DNA of 64,000 nt, from NCBI GenBank assembly GCA_026545765.1, contig CM048841.1, positions 2,883,712 to 2,947,711 of the forward strand, written 5' to 3'. The notes below the pieces were generated by a model. It was given only the letters and a program-made list of their open reading frames with translations. It searched no databases and was not told the DNA's origin. Of this stretch, positions 11,889 to 22,776 are shown in pieces; position 1 is the first letter of the stretch, and each line of letters starts with the position of its first letter. The DNA is from Plantago major (taxonomy: Eukaryota; Streptophyta; Magnoliopsida; Lamiales; Plantaginaceae). The translations under genes were made by a program, and so were the position numbers.

Positions 11889-12529
11889 TATGAAATTGGC
11901 TAAACTTAAATGATTTCTACGTGGGGAAAATTGAAGTTTTAACCCCTTTAGTTATTATTTTAATAGCTTCCCCACCAAACATTTTGAAAGGTTTCAGTAA
12001 ACTCCTTTACCCCGTAGAATGGAAGTCGATCTCCTATCGCATTATAATGTGTACAACTTCACGGATCATTAGTGCAAAAACGTTATTCGTATAAAAATAT
12101 GGGTAGATGGTAGTTGAGCTTTTTAAGTGATTGGTATAGTATATAACATAAAAAATGGGACAACAACATATTCATTGTGTGTTGCAAAATGCAAAGATCA
12201 TTGCAAATAAAATGGAATGTCATTAATCATGATTCATAATCTTTGTATATGAGGTGCTGTTTCCAACTTTCTAAAAGTTGAGGGGGTAAAGTGTGACTTG
12301 AGAAAATAAAGAATATACCATGTACATCTGCATTTGGCCTTTCATGGTTGCCAATGGTTTTCATTAGGTACGTACATAGAGGACTCCGTTAGTTTCAACT
12401 ACCCATTAATGATTTAAGATAATAATTTTACTACACAGAGTCTCAGGGGACACGATCTCGATATAACTTATTTAGAGACTGAGTATATTTTGCAATTTAC
12501 CAACCAAACAACTAAACCATCATATTTTA
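11889..12529. other. Intergenic sequence with a MITE end fragment
   Basis: No gene seen. At about 12436-12485 a fragment reads GAGTCTCAGGGGACACGATCTC...TTATTTAGAGAC, resembling one end of the palindromic MITE family found at 17.3, 17.6, 25.2 and 26.3 kb. Confidence 0.4.
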
Positions 12530-12660
12530 GTGGATCCGGGTCAAGCGACCGACCCGGGATTGGACCCAAACCGGATCCGGGTCAACTGAACCTGGTTTGG
12601 ACCCAGGCTGAACCGAATCCAGATTCGGGTCAACCAACCCACCCGGATTTGAGTTAAGAA
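12530..12660. repeat. GC-rich CCGGATCCGGGTC repeat block
   Basis: Within about 130 bp, GGATCCGGGTCAA, CCGACCCGGG, CCGGATCCGGGTCAA and GATTCGGGTCAA recur in both orientations. This GC-rich block stands out from AT-rich flanks and looks like the end region of a transposable element. A possible counterpart (ACCCGTATAACTATTCCGACCCG) is at about 22107-22131. Confidence 0.45.
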
Positions 12661-13765
12661 CATAGATAATTTTCTTGGAAACATAGATGATTTTTTTGAG
12701 AACATAGATGATATCGCTAGGAACTTTTTTTTTTGCTAGGAATAGATGCTTTAAGACCATTGATATTATTCATGGGAACATAGACGATTTTGCAGAGAAC
12801 ATATAAGGTATTGTTGAGAACATTTTTTAAACATATTATGCATAAAACACCAAATACATAAATGTTGAAATATTTTCAATACACTTGAAATATACTATAT
12901 ATGAAAATATACAACTTAAACAATTCTAAGTAAATATATACATTTTGAGTTTGTTTGTGTGCTAATAGTATATCATTTTGGAGCATGTCTTGATATTCAC
13001 TTCCGACTTCAAGCCCATAGTCCCATCCTCTTTGTTGTTTCTGATAAGAACATAGATATTTTTAATGAGAACATAGATGATTTTACTGGGAACATAGATG
13101 ATTTTAGCAGGAACATAGACTATAATCTCAAGAGTATACTTTTCAAGAGATTTTGTGATTTTAGTAGGAACATAAAAAAAAATAGTAAGAACATACTCTA
13201 TAATCGTAATAACATGAGTTTCAGGAGAAATCGTGAGTTTAGTAGGAACATAGATGATTTTAGTTGGAACATAAATGATTTTAGTAAGAACATAGGCTAT
13301 AATTGAAAAAACGTAAGATTCAATAGAAATTGTAAATTAGTAGGAACATAAATGCTTTTAATAAGAACATTGACTATAATTGTAAGATCATAAGATTTCC
13401 ATACTGGCAGAGCAACTACTACATAACAAGTATGGGGCGCATTGTAGAAAATATGGAACAAATGCTAGAAAACATGGAATATAGATTTTATGTTGATAAA
13501 GCAAATGCTACATGGCAAGCATGAGACATATTGCAAGAAATATAGTGAATATTACAGAGAACATAGGATTTTCATATGGACATAGCAACTATTTCATAGC
13601 AAATATAGTGAATATTACAGAGAGCATAGGCAAAATGGTAGATAACATGGCTTACGCTGTAATGGACAGAGCAACTATTTTCATAGCAAACATAGTGGGT
13701 ATTGTTGAGAACATAGAGTATATTTGTGAGAATATAGTACATATACGTAAGAACATATAAAATAT
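12650..13765. repeat. Array built on (A)GAACATAGATGATTTTAG units
   Basis: GAACATAGATGATTTT or close variants recur every 20-45 bp in the first half. In the second half the unit is TAGTGAATATTACAGAGAACATAGG, with GCAACTATTTTCATAGCAAACATAG copies at about 13512-13715. Because some units keep frame, short open frames appear that translate to NIDDFSRNI-like repeats. Their composition and in-frame drift point to a repeat, not a protein gene. The same words return at 20.73-21.24 kb. Confidence 0.75.
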
Positions 13766-13786
13766 AATAATAAAAACTAAAATTCA

Positions 13787-13789
<3 letters not shown>

Positions 13790-13823
<34 letters not shown>
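13790..13823. repeat. (TA)n microsatellite
   Basis: A run of alternating TA of about 30 bp immediately precedes a Helitron-like 5' terminus (TATAAAAGACCAGTTTTTATTC). The expansion may have erased the TC start of that element. Confidence 0.85.
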
Positions 13824-13828
<5 letters not shown>

Positions 13829-13935
13829 CCAGTTTTTATTCCATCCATTTCGTATAGGACTCAAGCCAAGATTGAATGAGAGAATTTCTTTCAATTTTTT
13901 GTATTTACTTCACCAAATAAATCAAAGAAAATTAC
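13815..13935 (+). mobile_element. 5' terminus of a Helitron-like element (3' end not found)
   Basis: TATAAAAGACCAGTTTTTATTCC and the following GAGAGAATTTCTTTCA match the start of the end-defined Helitron at 18128, where the order is the same. The two share about 100 bp and then diverge, which is typical of Helitrons of one family carrying different cargo. No CTAG-type 3' end with a hairpin was seen before 18.1 kb, so the element is truncated or shares the end at 20723. Confidence 0.5.
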
Positions 13936-14539
13936 AAAGATGGTAAGAAATCCCTTCAAATTCCTTCTGCTCCATTTCCGGATTTTGACAGCCCATTCAT
14001 TAATTGTTTAACATAAATTTATCAAAGAAAATGAGTTATATTTGGAGTTAATAAAATGGAAAGATTTGATTTGATTCGATTCCTTAATCTATCAATGAAT
14101 TTCTTCCGTGCACTGATCAACCCACTATCTACGACGGAATCGGCCTCAAACCAATCTAATCTGTCCAAATTTGTAGTCATCAATTTCGAATCTTTATCGC
14201 TCATCTCGATGGATTCCATCACTCAATTGACGGTGGTCAACATCCACTACTTCCATTTCATTGAGAAAAAGAATCAACCGTTGAGTTTCTGTTACCTTTC
14301 ATCTCGGCAGATCATAATTAAGCTTGCAATCTCGGATTCTGAACCAGGAGATTTTGTTTAACCTTAATCTGTTTGCCACGCTAGCTATCATATTTGAGGT
14401 ACTAGCTAATATTAATTATCCAAATTCATGTGTTTCGCTTCTCTTTTCATGAGTTCATAGCCTATATTTTTCATTATACTGATTATAACTTTCCCCCTTC
14501 GAAGCACTATTCCCGTAAATCCATTTAATCATGTGTCGA

Positions 14540-14648
14540 CCACTGTTGATCAGTCTTATACCACGGAAACTGCCTTTACCTCCATGATGATGTTCTGGAT
14601 TGCTAAAACCATATTTCTGCAAGAGGCGTCCAGTCCAAGTTTCGGCCG
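14540..14648 (+). pseudogene. Exon-like fragment (open, unknown family)
   Basis: A frame runs from ACCACTGTTGATCAG through CTGCAAGAGGCG to ATTAG before a GTGATT donor-like site. It encodes a segment with TTETAFTSMMMFWIAK. Neither stop codons nor repeats interrupt it. Support is limited to composition and a possible donor. Confidence 0.2.
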
Positions 14649-14823
14649 AATTAGGTGATTTTTTATATTAGTATATATGAAACTTGCCCTTTTCATAAAA
14701 TTGTGAAAATTCAAAATAGAATAATTACTGTACATTTTTTTCACTGTGATTGAATGATATGCTTTTGTAATCCAAAATTGAAGATTCAACATTTTTTTGT
14801 AATGCACACATATTGTTCTTCAG

Positions 14824-15153
14824 ATATCATAATAATGGATCTGATTTCAAAATACTCAAGATGCTAAAGGAAGTGGAAAGGAAGGTACACGTCGATGTTT
14901 TCTTTCAAATTTCATTTTCATCCTATCTATTATGTTTTGCAGATTCATCAATTCATCATTATTCATTAGTATGGTATGATATTATGTGATTAAATGATTT
15001 AATTTTATCTGTCGTTTCTCTTTTGTAGCCTTTGCACAGCGAACAATGTTCTGAAATGATCTTAGAGTTTGTAAACCATGGTTGTATCGGAAACTAGGAT
15101 CGGATGTCGAAAGTGATTAGGAGTTGGGCATTCAGAGGGTTTTTCTCAATAAG
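14824..15153 (+). pseudogene. Two adjacent exon-like segments of an unidentified gene
   Basis: The segment 14824-14884 is bounded by TTCTTCAG and GGTACAC. Read in phase 1 it encodes YHNNGSDFKILKMLKEVERK. The next, 15029-15153, follows TTTTGTAG, continues in frame as PLHSEQCSEMILEFVNHG and reaches TAG at 15095-15097; a donor-like GGTACTG follows at 15154. The splice-compatible borders and matching phases suggest real or once-real exons, possibly captured by a Helitron. No family is recognised. Confidence 0.35.
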
Positions 15154-15960
15154 GTACTGATTTCAGTTTAACAGATCCAATTTGAAAATTGCTAAAATGA
15201 ATGATCCAGCTTCTCTATTTTTCTTTTTTCATGAAATCACACAAAACTTGCATAAATTTTCGAATTTAAATATTTATTTGAGAGTCTTATATTCCTCACC
15301 TACTGATTACTAAGGAGTAATTCATTTGGAAAACATAATTGTACTTCATCGTGGTATTGGGAAAGTGTGAATCAACTTTTGAGTTATCGAATCTTACGGC
15401 AGTTTTGCCATATAGATTTCTATATACTGCTAATCAGTGTCTTCATTCAGTTGGGAGTATGGTTTTGGTGTTGCGTGTAATGAAGCTTGATTATTTGGGT
15501 TTGAAGATGATTCAAGAATGCATGTTTAGGATTGTTGCTTAGTTTGCGTAGTTTGAACATAATTTACAAATTAACTACATACAATTAACACTTGCGTTCA
15601 TCCTATTTTGTTTGGATTTGAATTAAGCATGTGAAAAAGGGTTCGTTGATCGTGTACCGAAATGATGTAGAAGTGCAGTGAGCTCGACTGTTTGTATCTA
15701 AATAGTTTAGTATGGTTGTTTCTTATTGTTGTTGTTTGTTTGTGCAGTTCTAATTAAGTTAATTTGTAAATCAACATGTCATGATAATTGTATCATATAA
15801 TATAAACATGGTTATCTAAATACATAGAAGTCTATCAATTTTTCAGGCGGTCTCTGTATTAGTAGCTTCTTCAAAAAAGTCCATCTCTACATTATTAACC
15901 TGAGACTTTTTAACTTTTAATCTTTACATAGCAATATATCATGAGACTAGACTTTCATAG

Positions 15961-16106
15961 CGATACAGGAAGCTGCGTTGGTTTTCTGCACCGGGAACTC
16001 GGGAAGCATCTTAGGCGGAAGAGTAATCTCTGAGAAGTGCAAAAGCTTTGGAAATTCATATTTGATGCCCAAAAGTTTCAAATTCCAATCAATGAGCTGC
16101 GTGTAA
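15961..16106 (+). pseudogene. Exon-like segment ending in a stop codon
   Basis: After TTTCATAG the frame starting with two carried bases and ATA CAG is open for 47 codons to TAA at 16104-16106. It contains VFCTGNSGSILGGRVISEKC and ends KFQSMSCV. Gly/Ser-rich, protein-like composition contrasts with flanking AT-rich DNA. It could be the terminal exon of a decayed or captured gene. The family is unknown and no upstream exon can be joined with confidence. Confidence 0.35.
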
Positions 16107-17274
16107 TTAGTAATCTGACAGATATGTATTTTTATTATAGTTTGTTGTGGGATTTGTTATTGGAATTTTTTACTGTTGTATTTGAAATAAGATAGTTATG
16201 CCACTAAAAACATCAATTCAAATCCTTTTGGTGAGTCACACGAGTGTTTTCAATTACATTCAAAATTCAATTTAAGTGAGTTCGGACAAAAGCTCAATGC
16301 TGTGAATAGTAATGAGTTGAGTTCTAAATTTTTGTGTTTAATTTTAAATTGTGATGCGATAGGGTTTAGTAGTACTATGTTTTATCGTTTGTTCAATTAT
16401 GTAGTCCATTTACATATGATTAGATATTTGAGAGAGATTGTTCTTAGATTAGTTCGATATGGAACAAACACAAAGCATAATATATAATACCAAAATTTAT
16501 GATATGTTCTGTTCAGAAAAGAACCGAACTGATTTGAACTTGACTGAACCGAACTTATTCGTAGTATAAAAAACAACTAAGCAAATCAAAGCTGAACTTA
16601 TCAGGACTGAACTGAAATTAGTGAGTTTCAGATGAAGATAACAGATCATTAGTCTCAAAATATACCGCTGCATTAATAATACTCCAATAAAAGTTAATGT
16701 GTGTTTGCAAATACTTTTACCGGTGATTTTTTGCTTGATTTTTCTTAAAGTTTATTTCAAGTAAAAGTCAATAGCATTTAATATATTATTTAAAAAAATA
16801 GTTTAAAGTTGTAAAACATAAGTTTTAGTTAATTGGTTTTAATTGAAAAAATGATACTACATGCTTAAAGCACTTAGAAATAGTTATTTTGTTGCTTCTA
16901 TGCTTCTAATGATTACCTGCTTTTCTTTGACAAGTTGTAACATAAGTTGTAATATAAAACATAACAAATTACTTTCTATCTCAAAAGCACAAAAGTATTT
17001 TTTTAAAAGTATTTTCAAACACACAATTAATACAGATTAACATACCATGCATATGGTATTGTTTTCTTGCCATAGGAAGATATTTTAAGTTAAGTCTGGC
17101 CACATGGATTTCGTAATAAAGTAAAAATGTAAAATTGTTCAAAATACTCCATTAAGATTTTCGCATTCATCATTTGCAGATACAAAATAACAAATTAGCA
17201 TACCAATAAAATATCATTTAAATTAAGTCTCAAAATAGAGTAGCATATAAACATCGGAAATCATTCTAAACAAA

Positions 17275-17513
17275 GTAAGTATTATGAGATACCATCTCGA
17301 GATAACTTATTTAAAGACGATCATATATATTATCAAAAAAATCATTGATGCCATTAATCGAAACGTATATGTTGCTAACAAAATGCATTTTTTTTATATA
17401 AAAATATCAATATTAACAACATAGACATACATTTTAATTAAAACCATCAATCATTTGTTTAATAATATAGGTCGGTCTCTATAAAAGTTGTATGAAGATG
17501 GTCTATGTAGACA
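17275..17513. mobile_element. Palindromic MITE, copy A (diverged)
   Basis: It starts near GTAAGTATTATGAGATACC, with GAGATAACTTATTTAAAGACG, and ends TCGGTCTCTATAAAAGTTG. The ends are inverted copies of the terminal block that is clearest at 26312-26552. The interior has the family's AACAACATAGACATAC word. It lacks coding. Confidence 0.6.
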
Positions 17514-17607
17514 CGTTTGTTCAAAAATATCATATAACTCGATGCTTTCTTTGTGTGGCTTAACATTTATAATTTATAATAGTTTCAAAAAATTATAAAA
17601 GAACACA

Positions 17608-17836
17608 AAGTCTATAGAGAGACAGTATCAATTTATCTAGGTTGTCACGAAAATCATACATGTTATTAATCAAAATGTATATGTTATTAATAACAATATG
17701 TATTTTTTTTTTTGCATATGAAAATACATCGATGTTGACAACATATATGTTTTGATTAACAACATCGATTAATATCTTGACAATATAGGTCCGTCTCAAG
17801 ATAAGTTATTTATATATCGTCTCTCAATAGACTTAC
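17608..17836. mobile_element. Palindromic MITE, copy B
   Basis: It begins AAGTCTATAGAGAGACAGT and ends CGTCTCTCAATAGACTTACT, inverted relatives of each other. Inside are TTATTAATCAAAATGTATATG and ATTAACAACATCGATTAATATC, shared with the copies at 17275, 25187 and 26312. The small minus-strand frame in it is a by-product. Confidence 0.7.
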
Positions 17837-18127
17837 TCATAAAAGAATCATATGGATTATGGAATAAAGAATTATTAAAAAATTATGAAAAGAGTTAAAA
17901 TTTCATTTGATACCCAACTATATCTTCTAATTACATCTGAGTCCCCACAATTTGAACAATTACATCGAAGTTCAAATTTATTATACTACTCCGTCCCGCT
18001 AAACATGTCACACTTCTTCTCCGGACTTTTTTTTAGGAAAGTCAATAGTTTGAAAAATATATAATAAAGTAAAAATGATCATGGTTAGTGGTTTACTTTT
18101 TTGCTATTAGGCAATATTAATGGGACA
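17837..18127. other. AT-rich spacer with a Stowaway-like end
   Basis: At about 17990-18060 the sequence CTACTCCGTCCCGCTAAACATGTCACAC resembles one terminus of a Stowaway-type MITE, with the other end apparently lost at the Helitron border (18128). No gene seen. Confidence 0.4.
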
Positions 18128-20723
18128 TCTATAATATTATAAAGACCAGTTTTTATTCTCAATTTTAGCTATAGGAATTTGGCCTCAAATCAATGTGAGA
18201 ATTTCTTTCATATTTTAAAATTAAAAAATTACAAAACAATTATGATCAGGGTAAGTCTATTACTCCCCCGGGAAGAAAAAATATACTCCCGACTCCCCTG
18301 ATTCCACGGACTGCAGTTCCATTACTCATCTAGAAGAAGTTGAATCCCCCTCTTTCCATACTCGATCCTTCGTGATAGATTTCTCTCATTCAACAATCTT
18401 TCTCCAACTCTTTTTCATGCCTCATCGCCAGCACTTCCACTCTTTTTCTCGATCGAGAAAAGTACCGCCCGTCCTTCCATTCTAGCGATAATGCTTCCCT
18501 TTATTTTCCATTCATATATATTTGAATGTCTTTCTCCTCTTTTTTTTTATTGCAAGTTTCCAATCCATGTGTTTAAAATAACTGATCGTTAAGCGTCTCA
18601 AATTTGAAATGATCCAGCTTCTCACACGTGTAGCTTCTTGCTGTTGTAATGGCTAAAAATGTACAAGTGTATGAAGTTATGCGGGGCGGATGGAGTATTG
18701 CTTACTCTTTGTAAGTTAACATAATAAATTAATCTTAGGCATGGAACCCATTTATTCTTATCAAAGTTGGAAGTCACTACTTGGGACATATTTGGGCCGG
18801 AGGAATACCCTTTATTTATGATACACTACTAGAGTGGTTGCTATATATCACTACTTGAGGCATATTTGACTTGAATACGAGAGGAATACCCTTTATTTAT
18901 GATTCATAAATGACGGAGGTTGCGGAAAAATTGTGGAGTTGAAGTTTACATTGCACGGCTGGTATAAGGAAGAATAACCTAGAGTCACGTGTTCGTTCTC
19001 TATCGGCATGTAAATTAGATAGGTTATTGTTGTAATTGACGAAATGTGCCTAAAGTTACTTGCGACTTAGTAAATAATATACAGGTCTGTAAGTTGGTGA
19101 CGTTCATGAGTTTTATATACTCTTTAGATTATTCCCCAATAATTTATTTATATATTTAAAAAGATGAAAAACAAAAACATTTCATCATGCATATATTAAT
19201 TAGAAACAAAATTGAAAAGATTCAATGGGTGTATTTTTTAATAATGATTGAGTTTAAGAAGACTATTTAATAATAATGGGTAAAAATTATAAAAGAAAAA
19301 AAGTGTTAAGTAATAATCGGTAAAAATTATAAAAGAAAAAAAAGTGCCCATAAAGAAAGAGAAAAGGTACCCTAGGTCCAGACACTTCCAGTTTAAGTGG
19401 GCAAGATTGGTATTGTCCGATCAGTTTATACTTGATTTATCAACCGTACAAATCAATTAGGAACTCCGACCCAAACATTGGCCAAAGAATTGTAAAGTTT
19501 ATTGGAACAAGTCTTCTAAAAACAATCACAAGTTTACGACCTAGAAAAGTAAAATTTCGATACTAATAAATATAACAACAACTATATATTTACAATATTA
19601 AACCTACCTATGTACAAATCATTTAGCGTTTCTCTACATCTCCTTTATACAGACGATTTGCACTTTGATACATCTTCGTGTACCATCAAACTTAGTTAGG
19701 AAAAAATCATATACAATAAGATATTAAATTCCACATCATATGTGTATAAATGATAAACAATTTCTTATTATAGATTCAAAAGCATACATTTTTCTATGCA
19801 TGTTTACTAACAAGACTCAGGGACACTGTTGAGATAACCTCGACCTATATATTACTACACTGGTATTCCATTATTTTACTTTTAAACGGGCCGAGTTCTA
19901 TCAAACTCAAATTCAACCCCGTTCTAAATAATGATGTTCAGGTACGATTTGGCAGACATTCGAACCCGTTCCATACCTTTGTAACAAGACCCAACCGCAA
20001 CATTTTATTATTAAGTTAGTAAAAACTATTTTTTCCCGTCGGGAGGGGGGGGGGGGTCGGGGTCTGCAGATACTCTCTAGGCGGGAAACTCTCTTCGATC
20101 TTCTCTCTACTTTCTTCATCCATAACAGGCCGGCCGCAGGGGGGGGGGGGTTGTCCATAACATGTGAAATTATATTTGTGTCTTTTGTGGGGTGACAGAT
20201 ACCACCGGGGTTGTTGGAAAAAAACAACCGTAACATGCGAAATTATGTTTGTATAATTTTTTTTCTATGTGTGGTGGGGTGACCACATACCATTGTGGGG
20301 TTGTTGGGAACAACCCTATTGATTGTGTTGTATACTTTTGTATTTTATTTTGGTTCGGTTTTAGGGATACAATTTTTTATAAAAAGACGTACCTGTTACT
20401 AATTAACAAGTTGGGTACGGTAGGAGCCGATACAAAATAATAATGTTATCCACCGTCGGGTCCCGAACGGGTTAAGGTTGGATCCTACCCCTTTCAGAGC
20501 ATACCCGTCATCATGAGTCGTATTTTTACATTTTCTATAGTTAGCATAAATAAAGACTCAATGATATAATATTGGATGAAGAAGGACTACCGACCAATTC
20601 CACGATTAACGTTGTTTACATAGATTGGACTAACTTATTTTCTCGATTAATTTATTTTATTCTCCTCTTTCTATTTATTATTAAAGTAAACAATACCGTG
20701 GCATCGCCACGGGTTAGTACTAG
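18128..20723 (+). mobile_element. Non-autonomous Helitron, both termini visible
   Basis: The 5' end is TCTATAATATTATAAAGACC at 18128, preceded by A. The 3' end is a hairpin (CCGTGGC...GCCACGG, 20698-20712) followed by a short tail to CTAG at 20720-20723, followed by T. TC at the start, a GC-rich hairpin some ten bases before CTRR, and insertion between A and T are the Helitron signature. The 2.6-kb body has no Rep or helicase coding. It includes a pyrimidine-rich segment at 18290-18500, a duplicated GGTAAAAATTATAAAAGAAA block (19277-19350) and two long G runs (20041-20056 and 20139-20149). Confidence 0.8.
20157..20330. repeat. Short duplication inside the Helitron
   Basis: AACATGTGAAATTATATTTGTG...GGGGTGACAGATACCACC...GGGGTTGTTGGAAAAAAACAACC is followed by a second copy, AACATGCGAAATTATGTTTG...GGGGTGACCACATACCATT...GGGGTTGTTGGGAACAACC. 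The two are about 75 bp apart. The copies make up most of a small plus-strand frame, which I do not call a gene. Confidence 0.6.
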
Positions 20724-21405
20724 TATTGTCAAAAAACAGAGTACAAAATGACTGTCAGGTTTTGAGTGAAAATATAAGACATATTACAGAAAACATAGGT
20801 AATATTGTTGAGAACATAGAAACGTTGCATACCTGATTTTTCCATTATTCCATATATGAGTTAATAATTGAGGTTAGATTTCAAATGAAAACATCGTCCA
20901 ACCCTTATGTAATTAAGCATGATTACACCTTGTGAATGAATAAACTACAACAATAACAATGAGTTACAATCAATACTTAATCAAAACACGAAATTATAGA
21001 TGGACAGATTAACTATTTCATAGAAACACAGTGGATATTGCTGAGAACATAGAGCATATTGGTGAGAACATAGTACATATACGTAAGAACATAGGAAAAT
21101 ATAGCAAAAAACAGAACTCGAGATAATATTGTAAAAAATAGAGCACAAAACGACTGTCATATTTTGAATGAAAACATAGGACATATTACAGAGAACATGG
21201 GTAATATTGTTGAGAACATAACACATATACGAAATAACATAGAAACGTTCTATACCTTATTTTTTCAGATCTTAGTTCATGATGGAGGTCAGATTTTGAA
21301 TGAAAACACAGTCCGATTCTTATGCAAGCACGATTACACCTAGTGAATGCATAAACAACAACATCAACAATGAGCTACAATCAAAACACAAAAATATAGA
21401 TGAAT
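20724..21405. repeat. Tandem duplication of a ~270-bp AACATAG-type unit
   Basis: 20726-20995 and 21130-21400 align along their lengths: each has AATATTGT(C/A)AAAAAA(C/T)AGAG, ATGACTGTCA, ACATATTACAGA(A/G)AACAT, TAATATTGTTGAGAACATA, GAAACGTT, GATTACACCT(T/A)GTGAATG, and ATAAAC(T/A)ACAACA. The spacer 20996-21129 carries GAACATAGAGCATATTGGTGAG and AGTACATATACGTAAGAACATA, which also occur at 13700-13755. So the Helitron at 18128-20723 probably landed in a larger repeat that also includes the 12.6-13.8 kb array. Confidence 0.7.
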
Positions 21406-22776
21406 AATTCTAGATCTACAATTTTGAAACCTGGTTTTTCAGATCTATGTGGTTTGGAAGCTTTTGGTGATCGATCATGTCGTATTTGGAGCTCGATTCT
21501 CGAGTTTTGAGCTTGAATCGAGAGAAGTCGTGGATATCTTATAAAAAGCCCGCATATCTTTCAAGATAGGTTCTTACGCGTTACTCACCCGTCCGCCGAA
21601 TCAGGACTATATCTTAATATTCAGAAAGAGCACTTTGAGTAGGGAACAGGTTCCCTGTCTTTGTTTCGAACCTCCACGCTTTTTAGCACGAGATTTTGAG
21701 TCTCGCGTGTGAACATAGTCGCTAAATAATCCCAACGCGTTACATAAGGCAAGTATTGTATAATTGTTCAAAGGATTTCCCGCGATTTTTTCTTGGGTCA
21801 ATCATCCACTTTGGGGGAGTCGTGCCAAAACAAAAAAATGTTGTATAAAGAGATAAAGAGAAATCCTTAGAATCGTGTTAGGTCATAGGTTTTGGAGCCG
21901 AGAGAATGTGCACCTTGTGTTTTGTTGATTTTTGTGGAGTTTCGTGATGATTTAGCAGCTTAGCATTCAGATTCACTGAATTTGCAGCTCGAATCGAGCT
22001 GGTTGGAAGGTTTTTGGGTAGAGGGAGAATTTTTGCAGGTTTTTTGGTAGAAGAATTGAAGAATGATTGAGCTGGTTTGTGTGTGGGTTATATGGTACAT
22101 TTATACTCAACCCGTATAACTATTCCGACCCGACCCAGTTGCTAGCCTTTGGATTGGGGTTATTTTAACAAGTAGCTTTTAATTTGTGTCTAATATGTAA
22201 TATTAGAAACTATATTTCTAAATCTCTATCTAAAGCATGTCTCTTAGGAGACTTATTCATTTTACTATATTTGATCCATGCAAATTAGATGAATGCGTAT
22301 AACAAGTAGAGGTCGTGGCATGATTATTTCTAAGAAATAAGGCGTATATACAAATTGCGGCACTGCGGCTGGTGAGATTAAATTTTGGAATTCAAGGTGT
22401 ACTTCAAATCGTTACACCGTCCAACACAAGTTTAGGTGAAAATACTGAACTTGTTACCGGCATGCTTTTCAAAACGGAAAAAGAAAAAAAACATTGTCCC
22501 CAAGGTTAGAACTTGGCTTGTGTTTTGTGCATTACAGAAACTGTAATGTTTCCAGAGTTCTGATTCAATTCCAAACAGATTGATCAGCCATATATCCCGT
22601 CTACATACATCTTGAACCGCACACATAAAATTGCTTATTTCTCCTCTAACAACCATACCTCATATGGCTTTACTGCTGAAGATAAATAGGCTACACTCAC
22701 AGCAGATGAACTAAAGATGGAAGCCAAATAACGAATGCAAGTACTTCAACGTTTTCCTCTCAGGATACTGTTCAGA
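21406..22776. other. Intergenic sequence, no supported gene
   Basis: This includes a moderately GC-rich stretch at 21420-22110 with repeated CGAATCGAG words, and ACCCGTATAACTATTCCGACCCGACC at 22107-22132, a possible partner of the GC-rich block at 12530. Minus-strand frames at 21607-21801 and 22432-22656 show no family features. The part from about 22440 may include the 3' UTR of the gene at 22777. Confidence 0.4.

Larger units (their letters stand above)
13936..17274. other. Low-copy-like stretch with exon-like pieces, no intact gene
   Basis: Apart from the fragments annotated at 14540-14648, 14824-15153 and 15961-16106 I see no supported gene. A 66-codon minus-strand frame (14022-14222) and an overlapping 101-codon plus frame (14056-14361) both have moderate composition and cannot be told apart by eye. 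The region may be Helitron cargo downstream of the 5' terminus at 13815. Confidence 0.35.

Noticed and set aside
12959-13306. 115-codon frame with NIDDFSRNI-like repeats
   Set aside because: It is the translation of a DNA array whose unit length is not a multiple of three throughout; flanking copies drift out of frame.
12650-13760. Possible CRISPR array
   Set aside because: Units vary in length and sequence, spacers are not unique or regular, and the genome is plant nuclear.
13936-14361. Minus-strand 66-codon frame with EADSVVDSGLISARKKF
   Set aside because: Looks protein-like but overlaps an equally long plus-strand frame; without homology I could not decide, so it is only noted.
19913-20236. 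107-codon minus-strand frame in the Helitron
   Set aside because: It is dominated by translated G/C runs (PPPP, RPPPP) and local duplications; no domain.
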